Shown piece after piece: positions 35,361 to 44,088 of a stretch of DNA of 64,000 nt. Under the pieces are notes generated by a model, which saw only the letters and a program-made list of their open reading frames with translations, had not been told where the DNA came from and ran no database searches. This DNA comes from an uncultured Mycobacteriaceae bacterium (lineage in GTDB: Bacteria; Actinomycetota; Actinomycetes; Mycobacteriales; Mycobacteriaceae): assembly GCA_902826815.1 (NCBI GenBank), contig CADEGF010000022.1, positions 29,561 through 93,560 of the forward strand. The letters are read 5' to 3'. The position numbers and the translations under genes are program-made. The number at the start of each line of letters is the position of its first letter. Position 1 is the first letter of the stretch.

Positions 35361-36114
35361 CCTGTTCGGCATAGCCGACCGCCAGGTCGACCCACGCCTC
35401 GCATTGCGCATGGGGCATGCGGATCGTCGGTCCGCTGATCGTGATCGCGCCAAGGATGTCGCCCGCCGCGTCGAACACCGGCGCCGACAATCCCGACGCC
35501 GAGTCCTCGCGTTCGCCCGCGGTGATCGCGTAGCCGTCGGCCTTCGCTTGCGTGATGAGCCCGCGCAGATCCTCTGGGCTGGTGACCGTGAAGTCTGTCA
35601 TCGGCTGCAGGGGCGCGGACAGGACCTGTTCGGCGAGATCGGGGCTCCACGCCAGCAGCACCCGTGAGGCGGAGCCGACGTGCAGCGGGATGACCTTGCC
35701 CACGTACATGTCTCGGCGCAGCGCATGGTGAGTTTCGGCAACCGCGACGCAGACCCGGTAGTTCTGCTCGACCTTGAAGAAGCACGCCGTCTCGCCGGTC
35801 TTGTCGCGGATCTCCTTGAGTACCGAATTCACGACCGCAAGCACGTCGAGATCCTTCAGCGCTGTCGCCGCCCAGTACGACATCCGGACACCGACGCGGA
35901 TCCGATCTTCTTTTCGATCGAGCAGGCCCTGAGCGACCATGTTGCTCACCAGTCGCTGGACGGTTGATGTGGGCAGGCCGGTCGCCTGCTGGATCTCACC
36001 GAGGGTCATATCGGGGCGGGTCAGCGAGAACGCATCGAGGATTTCGGTGATCTTGCCGAGCACAAGCAGCGGCTGCTGTTTCGACGACGCCGCGGGCTCC
36101 TCAGCCTCGGTCAT
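35326..36114 (-). CDS. IclR-family transcriptional regulator, 262 aa
   Basis: N-terminal winged helix: LGEIQQATGLPTSTVQRLVSNM is the recognition region (about residues 37-58). The C-terminal effector domain carries VGKVIPLHVGSASRVLLAW and a closing ITISGPT. IclR proteins bind small acids such as pyruvate or glyoxylate. It is the last gene of the 40712-35326 operon, overlapping the dehydrogenase gene by 14 bases, and probably regulates that operon through the palindrome at 40750. Confidence 0.9.
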   Translation of the reverse strand: MTEAEEPAASSKQQPLLVLGKITEILDAFSLTRPDMTLGEIQQATGLPTSTVQRLVSNMVAQGLLDRKEDRIRVGVRMSYWAATALKDLDVLAVVNSVLKEIRDKTGETACFFKVEQNYRVCVAVAETHHALRRDMYVGKVIPLHVGSASRVLLAWSPDLAEQVLSAPLQPMTDFTVTSPEDLRGLITQAKADGYAITAGEREDSASGLSAPVFDAAGDILGAITISGPTIRMPHAQCEAWVDLAVGYAEQVTRTIGGRLPH

Positions 36115-37108
36115 CTCTCACCGCCTCCGGGTTCACACAGTGCGGAGGGACCTGCCCATGCGCGATGGCAACGGCGTTGCCTGCGCACAGTTCTGCCATC
36201 CGGGCCCGCACCTTCGTGGTCGCGCTTCCGAGGTGCGGCAGCAGCACGACGTTGGGCAGATCGGCGAGGCCGGGGGCGAGGAGTGGCTCTTGTTCGTACA
36301 CGTCGAGTCCTGCGCCTGCGAGGTGGCCGCTGCGCAGCGTGGCGACGAGGGCGTTCTCGTCGACGATCGGACCGCGTGCGGTATTGACGAGAATCGCGGT
36401 CGGCTTCATCGCCGCAAGGGCGCTGGCGTCGATCAGATGCCTGGTGGACGGGGCGAGCGGAACGTGGACCGACAGGAAGTCGCTGCGTTCGACGAGTTCC
36501 TGCCAGCCGACCTGGCGGACCGGGTAGGGCAGGTCGGCCAGTTCGGCATCGGCGACGGTCCGCCCCGCGGGCGGATGCGAGCAGAACGTCACCTCCATGC
36601 CGAACGCGGCAGCGCGCGCCGCGGTGGCACGCGCTATCCGCCCGAACCCGGCGAGGCCGAGCGTTGCCCCGGAAACATCGTGGCCGAGAAGCAGTTCGGG
36701 CTTCCACCCGGTGAACTGTCCCGACCGGGTGAAATGGTCGGCTTCGATCGCACGCCGCGCGGTGGCGAGGATCAGCAGCATCGCCAGATCGGCGGTCGCA
36801 TCGGTGAGCACACCCGGAGTGTTGCCGACCAGGACGCCGTTGCCGGTCGCGGCGGGCACGTCGATGTTGTCGTAGCCGACCGCGTAGTTCGAGATTCCGG
36901 CCAGCTTCGCCACGCCGAGCAGGTCGGCGTCGAACCGGTCGGACAGTTGGGCGACCACGACATCGAAGTCGCCGGACGCGCAGGCGTTGCGCAGTTCCTC
37001 GGCGGATGGCGGTTGCGCGGGGAGGTGCACCCGGCCCGAATCGCGCAGCAATCCCATCCCCGGTTCGGGGATGGGATAGGTGACGAAGAAGTTGGGGCTA
37101 TCCGTCAC
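36101..37108 (-). CDS. D-2-hydroxyacid dehydrogenase (NAD-dependent), 335 aa
   Basis: D-isomer-specific 2-hydroxyacid dehydrogenase. Typical marks: NYAVGYDNID, the NAD loop GLAGFGRIARATAARAAAFG, RGPIVDENAL, and the catalytic histidine in LLPHLGSAT. It interconverts a 2-ketoacid and a D-2-hydroxyacid. The start is uncertain: GTG 37108 or GTG 37123 both overlap the HMG-CoA-lyase-like gene. The reading frame stays open further upstream but only as antisense of that gene. Fits a pathway that makes or uses glyoxylate or pyruvate-like acids. Confidence 0.87.
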   Translation of the reverse strand: MTDSPNFFVTYPIPEPGMGLLRDSGRVHLPAQPPSAEELRNACASGDFDVVVAQLSDRFDADLLGVAKLAGISNYAVGYDNIDVPAATGNGVLVGNTPGVLTDATADLAMLLILATARRAIEADHFTRSGQFTGWKPELLLGHDVSGATLGLAGFGRIARATAARAAAFGMEVTFCSHPPAGRTVADAELADLPYPVRQVGWQELVERSDFLSVHVPLAPSTRHLIDASALAAMKPTAILVNTARGPIVDENALVATLRSGHLAGAGLDVYEQEPLLAPGLADLPNVVLLPHLGSATTKVRARMAELCAGNAVAIAHGQVPPHCVNPEAVRDDRG

Positions 37109-38057
37109 CGCATGCCTGCTCACCGCCGCCGATGACCCACTCGAAGGCCGACGATTTTGACCGCGCGCCCTGTGCGGCCCGGGAGCGGTTCGGCTCACCC
37201 AGTTCCGCGAGCAGCTTGTCGGTGATCTCGACCATCGACGCCAGCGTAGACGGCGTGAACCAGTTCGGTCGGGTGGCGAACAACAGATCCTCGGTCGACG
37301 TGTTGCCGCTGGCGCCCGGGGCGAAGGGGCAGCCGCCGAGGCCGCCGAGTGACCCGTCGACCATCCTTGCGCCCGCCTCGATCGCGGCAAGAGTGTTCGC
37401 CACCCCGAGTCCCCAGGTGTCGTGACCGTGGAAGACTATGCGGCGCTGTGGTGTCCGTTCGCGGATGCCGTGGATCAGGTCGGTGACCTGGGTCGGAATC
37501 GCCTGCCCGATGGTGTCGCAGACGACGATGTCGGCGGCTCCGTCGGTGCGCGGGTCGGCGGCAATGGCGATGACGCGCTCCGGATCGGTCACTCCCTCGA
37601 AGGGGCAGGTGAAGGCGGTCGCGATGCACAGCTGGATCGCGCCGCCGACTTCCTCGCTGATCCGGACGGCATCGGGCATCGCCGCGACGCTGTCCTCGGT
37701 GGTTCTACCGATGTTGGCCTTGTTGTGGGAGTCCGACGCGGAGAAGCAGTATTGGAAGTTGCGTGCGCCCGCGGCCGCCGCCTTTTCGATGTGCCTCGGG
37801 GTGGCCACCCAGATCCAGCACCGGGCCAGTTCGTCGGGTTCCAGCGCGGCGACGACGTCGAGTGTGTCGGCCAGCGGGGGTACGAGATCCGGCCGCGCCA
37901 TCGAACCGATCTCCAGCGCGGGCACGCCGAGCGCCAGCAGCTCGCGGACGATCTGCACCTTGCGGTCGGTGGGCAGGCTCTTCGACGTGAGTTGCAGCCC
38001 GTCGCGCAGCGTCACATCGCGCAGTTCTGCTCGCGGGGTGAATGGCCGAGAGGTCAT
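37098..38057 (-). CDS. HMG-CoA-lyase-like enzyme, 319 aa
   Basis: DRE-TIM metallolyase. LRDVTLRDGLQ starts the barrel, HGHDTWGLGVANT gives metal-binding histidines, and GGLGGCPFAPGASGN is the HMG-CoA lyase signature with its catalytic cysteine. It cleaves 3-hydroxy-3-methylglutaryl-CoA or a similar 3-hydroxyacyl-CoA. It is coupled by ATGA overlap to a CoA-transferase that could supply the thioester, which points to use of a free hydroxy-dicarboxylic acid rather than leucine breakdown. Confidence 0.9.
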   Translation of the reverse strand: MTSRPFTPRAELRDVTLRDGLQLTSKSLPTDRKVQIVRELLALGVPALEIGSMARPDLVPPLADTLDVVAALEPDELARCWIWVATPRHIEKAAAAGARNFQYCFSASDSHNKANIGRTTEDSVAAMPDAVRISEEVGGAIQLCIATAFTCPFEGVTDPERVIAIAADPRTDGAADIVVCDTIGQAIPTQVTDLIHGIRERTPQRRIVFHGHDTWGLGVANTLAAIEAGARMVDGSLGGLGGCPFAPGASGNTSTEDLLFATRPNWFTPSTLASMVEITDKLLAELGEPNRSRAAQGARSKSSAFEWVIGGGEQACGDG

Positions 38058-39262
38058 GTCAGCGCTCCTATCTCGTCGTCGCGCAGGCCCAGAAGCGAGG
38101 ACAGAACCTCGCGAGTGTGCTCGCCGAGATCGGGTCCCACGCTGCGAATGGGTACCGACGCCGCTCCGATGACCGGGACGATGCCGGGGAATCCGACCGT
38201 GCGCTTTTCGGTTTCGCCGGTGTCGACCTCGAAGTCCTGGATCATGTTGCGCGCCTCATACTGCTCGTCGGCGCAGATGTCGGCAGCGCTGTAGATGGGC
38301 CCGGACGGGACGCCTGCCTCGTCGAGCAGCTTCAACGCGTCGTCGCGGCTGTGTCGGGTGGTCCACTGGCCGATCGCTGCGTCGAGTTCCTCACGCCGCG
38401 CCCATCGGCCCGCATTGGTCGAAAGACCGGGATCCGAAGCGAGATCAGGTCTGCCGATCAACTGCATGTAGCGCTGGAAGATCGCGTCCCCGTTGCCTGC
38501 GATGATGATGCTCGGGCCGTCGGCGCACGGATAGGCGTTGCTCGGCGCGATGCCCTCCATGCGGCCGCCGACGCGTTCGCGGGTGACGCCGTAGGCCAGG
38601 TAATCCGGCACCAGTGACTCCATCACCGACAGCACTGACTCGTTGAGGGCGACGTCGATGACGCGCTGCGGCAGCGGCACTTTCACGTGTTCGCGCTGGA
38701 ACAGCGCCATCACGGTGCCGAACGCCGCGTAGATTCCCGCGATCGAGTCGCCGATCGACACGCCGGTGCGCACCGGCGGCCGATCGGGGTCACCGACAAG
38801 CTCACGCAATCCGCCGAACGCCTCTGCGACGGCCGCGAAGCCGGGTCGTGCGGCCATCGGGCCCGTCTGCCCGAATGCGGAGATCCGGGTGATGACGAGG
38901 TCGGGGTTCACCTTGTCGAGGTCCTCTGGCCCGAGTCCCCACTTCTCCAGGGTGCCGGGCCGGAAGTTCTCCAGCAGCACATCGCAGTGGCCGACGAGAT
39001 CGAGGATGATCTCCCTGCCTCGTTCCGTTTTCAGGTCGACCACGATCGACTTCTTGTTGCGGTTGATCGTCCGGTACAGCATCGACGTGTCCCCGGAGTA
39101 CAGCCGCCAGTTGCGCAGCTCGTCCCCGGTGACCGGGCGCTCGACCTTGATGACCTCGGCGCCGAAGTCGGCAAGCATGCGGCCCGCCGTCGGCGCGGCG
39201 ATGTAGTTGCCGAGTTCCAGGACGCGTACCCCGTCGAGTGGGCGAATGTCGTTGGTGGTCAC
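38054..39262 (-). CDS. CaiB/BaiF-family CoA-transferase, 402 aa
   Basis: Class III CoA-transferase: GVRVLELGNYIAAPTAGRML, ADFGAEVIKVERP, LLENFRPGTLEKWGL, and catalytic Asp172 in SIGDSIAG. The NFRPG block is stronger here than in the 26061 protein, and the two are separate lineages. Likely forms the CoA ester cleaved by the lyase downstream. GTG 39262 follows AAGGAA, 25 bases after the transporter stop. Confidence 0.9.
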   Translation of the reverse strand: MTTNDIRPLDGVRVLELGNYIAAPTAGRMLADFGAEVIKVERPVTGDELRNWRLYSGDTSMLYRTINRNKKSIVVDLKTERGREIILDLVGHCDVLLENFRPGTLEKWGLGPEDLDKVNPDLVITRISAFGQTGPMAARPGFAAVAEAFGGLRELVGDPDRPPVRTGVSIGDSIAGIYAAFGTVMALFQREHVKVPLPQRVIDVALNESVLSVMESLVPDYLAYGVTRERVGGRMEGIAPSNAYPCADGPSIIIAGNGDAIFQRYMQLIGRPDLASDPGLSTNAGRWARREELDAAIGQWTTRHSRDDALKLLDEAGVPSGPIYSAADICADEQYEARNMIQDFEVDTGETEKRTVGFPGIVPVIGAASVPIRSVGPDLGEHTREVLSSLLGLRDDEIGALT

Positions 39263-39287
39263 TGTCGTTCCTTAATCATGAAGTCGG

Positions 39288-40712
39288 TCAGAACAAGAGG
39301 CTCATCGGCAGGATGAGGAGGATGGCGACCACCGATGCGACAGATACGCCGACGGTGACGGTCTTGAGCGTCCCTCGTGTCGACTGGCCGAGAAGCGACT
39401 GCAGCAGCCAGAAGGTGTTGCTCGTGACGTGCACCGCGAACAGCGAGCCTGCGCCTGCGGCCAACGCGATCAGTACCGGGTCGAGACCGATGATCGGGGC
39501 GACCGGTGCGAGGATGCCCGCCGACGTGATCGCCGAGATGGTCACCGAGCCGACGGCGACGTGCAGCGCGGCTGCGATCACCCAGACGACGAGCAACGGG
39601 GCTGCGGTGCTCGCGGTGAAGTACTCACCGAGGATGTCGCCGAGGCCGGCCGCCTTGATGGTGGCGGCGAGTGAGCCGCCGACCCCGGTCAGGATGAGGA
39701 TCTGTCCGCTTTCCTTGAAGCCGGTGGCGATCGCCTTCTCGATCTGCTCGGCGCCCAGCGTGTAGCGGCCGACGAAGCTGGTCCCGATGAGCCCTATCAG
39801 CAGGGCGATGACGGGGGAGGAGACGAACTTCACGATCGGGTTGTGGATATCGGCGGCGTCGAGAATCGCACCGGTGGCGATCAGGACGAGCGACAGCAGC
39901 ATCGGCGCGAACAGCACGATCAGTGGTGTCTGCGCCTTGGTCGCCATCGCCGTCTTGGTGGCGACACCGCCGCCATCCACATCGTCTTCGGAAGGCTCGG
40001 AAGACGCAGTGGGACCGGTGATCTCGCGGTCCTCGTCGTCAAGCGGGTCGGGGTCGGCGCCGAGGAATTCCTGCTCGTCGCGCTCCGGGTTCCACCAGCC
40101 GTGGTTGAACAGGAACGACATGATCGCGACGGAGATCGCCACGGTTGGGATCACCAGCATCACGCCGAACAGCAGCATCTTGCCGAGGGGGACGCCGAGC
40201 AGGCCGGCAAGCGCCAGCGCGCCGACACCGGGAACGGTGAGCACGATCCCGCATTCGAGACCGATCGCCATGGCGGCCGCCATCCGCGCGGTGCCGTTGC
40301 GGCCGATCTTCTTGGCGAGGTTGCGCGCCAGAGGCGCCGAGATGACGAGCAGGACGTCGAGGAAGATCGACTGGAGTGCGGTGGCGATCGTCAAAGACAT
40401 CGCATAGGGCATTCGCTTGGCGCCGAACACCTTCAGCAGCGTCTGCACCAAACGCTGGATTGCGCCGGTCTGTTGCAGGATGGCGCCCATCAGCACGCCG
40501 AAGGCGATCAGCAGGCCGACCTCGGCCATGATGTCGCCGAAGCCTGTCATGATCGCGTCGATGGTCTCCTGGACGCCGAGCCCGACCGCGAGGCCGAGGT
40601 AGGCGGATCCCACCACCAGCGATACGACCGGGTTGAACTTGAACCGCACGATCATCACGACCACCCCGATGATCGCGACCGCCGTGTTGATGACGATTGC
40701 GGTATGTGACAT
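39288..40712 (-). CDS. GntP-type carboxylate/gluconate:H+ symporter, 474 aa
   Basis: Integral membrane protein with about twelve hydrophobic segments, the first starting at IVINTAVAIIGVVVMIV, and a polar acidic loop around residues 225-260 (DPDPLDDEDREITG). Overall pattern fits the GntP/citrate-type anion symporters. It heads the operon, so it probably imports the acid that the CoA-transferase and lyase consume. ATG 40712 follows AGAGGGG. The longer in-frame start at 40754 would cover the operator. Confidence 0.83.
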   Translation of the reverse strand: MSHTAIVINTAVAIIGVVVMIVRFKFNPVVSLVVGSAYLGLAVGLGVQETIDAIMTGFGDIMAEVGLLIAFGVLMGAILQQTGAIQRLVQTLLKVFGAKRMPYAMSLTIATALQSIFLDVLLVISAPLARNLAKKIGRNGTARMAAAMAIGLECGIVLTVPGVGALALAGLLGVPLGKMLLFGVMLVIPTVAISVAIMSFLFNHGWWNPERDEQEFLGADPDPLDDEDREITGPTASSEPSEDDVDGGGVATKTAMATKAQTPLIVLFAPMLLSLVLIATGAILDAADIHNPIVKFVSSPVIALLIGLIGTSFVGRYTLGAEQIEKAIATGFKESGQILILTGVGGSLAATIKAAGLGDILGEYFTASTAAPLLVVWVIAAALHVAVGSVTISAITSAGILAPVAPIIGLDPVLIALAAGAGSLFAVHVTSNTFWLLQSLLGQSTRGTLKTVTVGVSVASVVAILLILPMSLLF

Positions 40713-40749
40713 GGGCAAAACCCCTCTATGAGATGTGACGTGCGCCGCA

Positions 40750-40762
40750 TTCATATTATGAA
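40750..40762. promoter_or_regulatory. Candidate operator of the transporter operon (13-base palindrome)
   Basis: TTCATATTATGAA is a perfect palindrome with one central base, 38 bases before the transporter ATG. Its short AT-rich form fits IclR-family sites, and the operon ends in an IclR gene. No other copy was noticed. Confidence 0.5.
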
Positions 40763-40849
40763 CATAAACTCACGATACAAGCAAGAAGATGGACACGAGC
40801 CGGGCTGAACTGGGGGTTTGCTTCGAATCTGAAGGGCCAGACGGATTGG

Positions 40850-41473
40850 TCAGCACGCCGACACGGCGCCGTAGTCCGTAATGAGCCGGGCCCGGACGTA
40901 GGCGATCTCGGTGGCCATGTCGATCGGATAGGCCGCCATGATCCAAAGGTATGCGGTGCCGAGCACGGTCGCGCCGAAGTCGTTGATCGCACGGTCGACG
41001 TCGATGTCGCGGCGGACGGACCCGTCGGCGATCCCGTTGCGCAGCCCCGCGCCGACGGTGTCGGCAGCCCGCTTCAGCCACATCCGGATGTAGGGATGGG
41101 CCTGCGACGTCGATTTGGCCGCCTCGAAGGTCAGCACGAATATCGCCCGGCACAGGGCGGGGTCGTCGGAGTGTAGTTCGGTGATCCGGTCGACGTGGGC
41201 GAGTGCCTGCGCGAGGCCCGTCGAATCGGGGTCGGCGACGGGGCTGAGCTTCTTCTCGTACTCGGTCGAGAACAGCGCGTCGAGGATGGCGTCCTTGCTG
41301 CCGTAGCGGGCATGGACCATCGCGCGGCTGTAACCGGCGCGCCTGCCGATCTCAGCGGCTGACGTTGCCTCCCAGCCCTTTTCGGCGATCAGCTCGACCG
41401 CGGCCTCGCGGAGCCTGCGGCCCGATATCTCGAGTCGCTGTGGTTGGGTGAGGCCCCGGGCGGGGGAAGGCAC
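40850..41473 (-). CDS. TetR-family transcriptional regulator, 207 aa
   Basis: TetR family: RLREAAVELIAEKGWEATSAAEIGRR and SRAMVHARYGSKDAIL give the helix-turn-helix. GTG 41473 lies six bases after TAATAT on the minus strand, so it is probably translated from a leaderless transcript. It is divergent from the kinase-fold/SnoaL/luciferase-like operon with a perfect 15-base palindrome between them, its likely target. Not closely similar to the TetR protein at 8205. Confidence 0.9.
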   Translation of the reverse strand: MPSPARGLTQPQRLEISGRRLREAAVELIAEKGWEATSAAEIGRRAGYSRAMVHARYGSKDAILDALFSTEYEKKLSPVADPDSTGLAQALAHVDRITELHSDDPALCRAIFVLTFEAAKSTSQAHPYIRMWLKRAADTVGAGLRNGIADGSVRRDIDVDRAINDFGATVLGTAYLWIMAAYPIDMATEIAYVRARLITDYGAVSAC

Positions 41474-41494
41474 TCTTGCATATTAGACGCCCGA

Positions 41495-41509
41495 CAACTA
41501 ACTTAGTTG
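41495..41509. promoter_or_regulatory. Candidate operator between tetR (41473) and 41541 operon
   Basis: CAACTAACTTAGTTG: seven-base arms around one central base, perfect. It lies about ten bases upstream of the TetR gene's TAATAT -10 and 32 bases before ATG 41541, so it can control both directions. Confidence 0.65.
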
Positions 41510-41540
41510 CTCTGCGTCAAATATCTTTCCCGGGAGGTCG

Positions 41541-42578
41541 ATGGTGCCCGCCGTGCCGTCCGGCATCGATGGTGTGACGCCACAGTGGCTCAGCGAGGTG
41601 GTGGGCGGCCGGGTCGCTGATGTCCGGGTCGAGCAGATCGCGCTGGACAGCGGCTTCTCGTCCTGGTTGTACCGCGCGCATCTGACCGGGGAGTCGGTGC
41701 CCGACAGCGTGATCGTCAAGCTGCCCGCCCAGTCCGAAGCCGGGCGGGCGATGGTGGCGATGGGTGGCTACGCGCGCGAGGTGGCTTTCTATCGCGACGT
41801 CGCAGGCCGCGCACCCTTGGGCACTCCCTACGTCCACCTCGCTGCGATGGCCGAAAACCAAGCCGACTTCGCGATCGTGCTCGAGGACATGGCGCACTGG
41901 GACAACGCCGACCATTTGGCCGGCTTGTCGATGGATCGCGCCCGGTTGGCGATCGCCCAGCTGGCCGGGTTGCACGCGTGGTCGACGAGCGCCGGTGTCC
42001 TCGAAGCGTTTCCGAGCATCAACACCCCGGTCACACACGACATGCTGCCCGCGGTGTTTGAATTGGGTTGGGCGGTCTACCAAGACAAGACGACCACCCC
42101 GATCCCGCCCGCGGTCGCGGACTATGCAGCGAGATTCGCCAAGCTGGCGCCGCGGGCCATCGAGGCCCTCGCGCAGCGCCGGATGCTGCTGCACGGCGAC
42201 ATCAGGGCGGACAACATGTTCTTCTCGGGCGAGCAGCTCAAGGTTGTCGATTTCCAGATGGCGGCGTGGGGCGGCGGCGCACTGGACATCGGTTACCTGG
42301 TCAGCCAAGGGATTTCGACCGAGGTGCGATCCGGGCACGACGAGACATTGCTACGTGAGTACCTCGAGGGTATGGCGGCCTACGGCGTCGACGACTACTC
42401 GTTCGACGAGGCATGGCGGCACTACCGATTCGCTGTCGCCTACTACGTTGTCCTGCCCGCGATGCCGCTGCTGAGCTGGGACACCCTGCCGGAGCGGTCG
42501 CGGCAGCTGTGCATGCGGCTGGTGGACCGTGCGGTGGCGACCATCGACGAGATCGGCGCACTGGAGGTGTTCGCGTGA
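41541..42578 (+). CDS. Aminoglycoside-phosphotransferase-like kinase-fold protein, 345 aa
   Basis: Phosphotransferase (APH) fold: LLHGDIRADNMFF is the catalytic loop (HGDxRxxN, near residue 217) and VVDFQM the metal-binding aspartate. Many such mycobacterial proteins stand in lipid clusters and are thought to act on hydroxyacyl or alcohol substrates rather than antibiotics; their activity is unproven. GGGAGG precedes the ATG. Coupled by GTGA overlap to the SnoaL-like gene. Confidence 0.8.
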   Translation: MVPAVPSGIDGVTPQWLSEVVGGRVADVRVEQIALDSGFSSWLYRAHLTGESVPDSVIVKLPAQSEAGRAMVAMGGYAREVAFYRDVAGRAPLGTPYVHLAAMAENQADFAIVLEDMAHWDNADHLAGLSMDRARLAIAQLAGLHAWSTSAGVLEAFPSINTPVTHDMLPAVFELGWAVYQDKTTTPIPPAVADYAARFAKLAPRAIEALAQRRMLLHGDIRADNMFFSGEQLKVVDFQMAAWGGGALDIGYLVSQGISTEVRSGHDETLLREYLEGMAAYGVDDYSFDEAWRHYRFAVAYYVVLPAMPLLSWDTLPERSRQLCMRLVDRAVATIDEIGALEVFA

Positions 42579-42949
42579 CCCGTTCCGCTCGTGAAGTGGT
42601 GGAGCTGTACAACCTGGTGGTCTGGAACAAACGCGACTTCGCGCTGGCCGAGGAGTTGATGGGCGACACCGTGATCCGCCACGAGGTGGGGGAGGCGACG
42701 ACGTTGACGCACGAACAGGCCGTCGCGCGAATCGTCGACCACTGCGACATGTTCACAACGATCCGCTTCGACCTGAACCTTGTCGTGGCAGGCGACGACG
42801 GCGAACACGTCGCGATCGTGTACCAGTCGCCGATGGAACTGAAGGACGGCACGAAGACCGACGTCGGCAGCATGGAGATCTTCCGGGTCGTTGACGGCAG
42901 AATCACCGAAGTCTGGAATTGCGGCTACAAGCAGGGGATCTGGCAATGA
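42575..42949 (+). CDS. SnoaL-like/NTF2-fold protein, 124 aa
   Basis: Small alpha+beta barrel of the SnoaL/NTF2 superfamily: an N-terminal helix (VVELYNLVVWNKRDFALAEEL), then MEIFRVVDGRITEVWNCG near the end. Members are isomerases, cyclases, hydratases or binding proteins, so function cannot be assigned. Start and stop overlap both neighbours by four bases, so it is made in step with the kinase-fold protein and the luciferase-like enzyme. Confidence 0.78.
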   Translation: MTRSAREVVELYNLVVWNKRDFALAEELMGDTVIRHEVGEATTLTHEQAVARIVDHCDMFTTIRFDLNLVVAGDDGEHVAIVYQSPMELKDGTKTDVGSMEIFRVVDGRITEVWNCGYKQGIWQ

Positions 42950-43992
42950 CTGAACGTGTGCTCGACGAACTCGGCTACTACCTACTCGCCGGCGCCGGTG
43001 GAGAGGGGCCGGCCACGCTGACGACGGAGGCACGCCGCGGCGAGGAGATGGGCTTCGGCACCGGGTTCATCTCCGAGCGGTGGAACGTCAAGGAGGCGTC
43101 CTCGCTCGTGGGCGCTGCGCTCGCGGTCACCGACAGGATGCAGATCGCCACCGCCGCAACCAATCACAACACGCGGCACCCGTTGATAACCGGATCGTGG
43201 GCGACCACGATGCATCGGCTGTCCGGTGGCCGGTTCACGCTCGGCCTCGGGCGTGGTGTCGCGGCGATGTATGCGGCCTTCGGCATCCCGTCGGTGACGA
43301 CCGCCCAGATGGAGGACTTCGCCCAGGTCATGCGGCGGCTGTGGAACGGCGAGGTCATCTTCAACCACGACGGTCCCATCGGGAAGTATCAGGTGCTGTT
43401 CCTCGACCCGGATTTCAAGGAGGACATCCGGCTGGCGCTGGTCGCCTTCGGCCCCAACACTCTTGCGCTCGGCGGCCGTGTCTTCGACGACGTCATCCTG
43501 CATACCTACTTCACCCCCGACACCCTGCGGCGCTGCGTGAAGACGGTGAAGGACGCCGCGGAGCAGGCAGGCCGCGACCCCGAAAGCGTTCGGGTGTGGT
43601 CGTGCTTCGCGACCGTCGGTGACCACCTTCCCGAAGAGCTGCGGCTGAAGAAGACCGTCGCCCGGCTGGCCACCTACCTACAGGGCTATGGCAACCTGCT
43701 GGTCACCACCAATGACTGGGATCCCGCAGTGCTGCAACGCTTCCGCGAGGACTCCGTTGTCACGTCGATACCCGGCGGAATCGATCACAAGGCCACCGCG
43801 GAGCAGATCGAGCACATCGCGACGCTGATCCCTGACGAGTGGCTGGAACCGGCGGCAACCGGCACGGCGCAGCAGTGCGTCGAGCGCATTCGCAAGGAGT
43901 TCGACTACGGCGCCGACGCCCTGATCATGCACGGCGCGACGCCCGAGGAGTTGGCGCCAATCGTCACCGCTTATCGCGAGACAGACTGCTAG
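42946..43992 (+). CDS. Luciferase-like (LLM) F420/FMN-dependent oxidoreductase, 348 aa
   Basis: Luciferase-like TIM barrel: EMGFGTGFISERWNVKEASSL, RFTLGLGRGVAAMYAAFGIP and VAFGPNTLALGGRVFDDVIL are family patterns. In mycobacteria most such proteins use coenzyme F420. The hydride acceptor or donor is unknown. ATG 42946 (ATGA overlap) is preferred over an ATG 27 bases earlier. Last gene of its operon; a strong hairpin follows. Confidence 0.85.
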   Translation: MTERVLDELGYYLLAGAGGEGPATLTTEARRGEEMGFGTGFISERWNVKEASSLVGAALAVTDRMQIATAATNHNTRHPLITGSWATTMHRLSGGRFTLGLGRGVAAMYAAFGIPSVTTAQMEDFAQVMRRLWNGEVIFNHDGPIGKYQVLFLDPDFKEDIRLALVAFGPNTLALGGRVFDDVILHTYFTPDTLRRCVKTVKDAAEQAGRDPESVRVWSCFATVGDHLPEELRLKKTVARLATYLQGYGNLLVTTNDWDPAVLQRFREDSVVTSIPGGIDHKATAEQIEHIATLIPDEWLEPAATGTAQQCVERIRKEFDYGADALIMHGATPEELAPIVTAYRETDC

Positions 43993-44021
43993 CCGGATGT
44001 GCGCGGCTCTAGTTTCCGTCG

Positions 44022-44079
44022 CGAGCAGACGCGAAAACCCCTAATTTCCCGCCGAAATAGGGGTTTTCACGTCTGCTCG
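44022..44079. terminator. Long hairpin between convergent genes (bidirectional terminator)
   Basis: Arms 44022-44043 and 44058-44079 (starting CGAGCAGACG, ending CGTCTGCTCG) pair over 22 bases with one mismatch, and the loop can add a small TTTC/GAAA stem. It lies between the luciferase-like stop at 43992 and the carboxyltransferase stop at 44089. GAGCAGACG-type hairpins like this recur at convergent mycobacterial gene ends, as I recall. Confidence 0.78.
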
Positions 44080-44088
44080 TCGGAGAAG

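Noticed and set aside
41541-42578. Antibiotic resistance by aminoglycoside phosphotransferase
   Set aside because: Only the fold is shared; both such proteins lie in metabolic contexts and match groups not tied to resistance.
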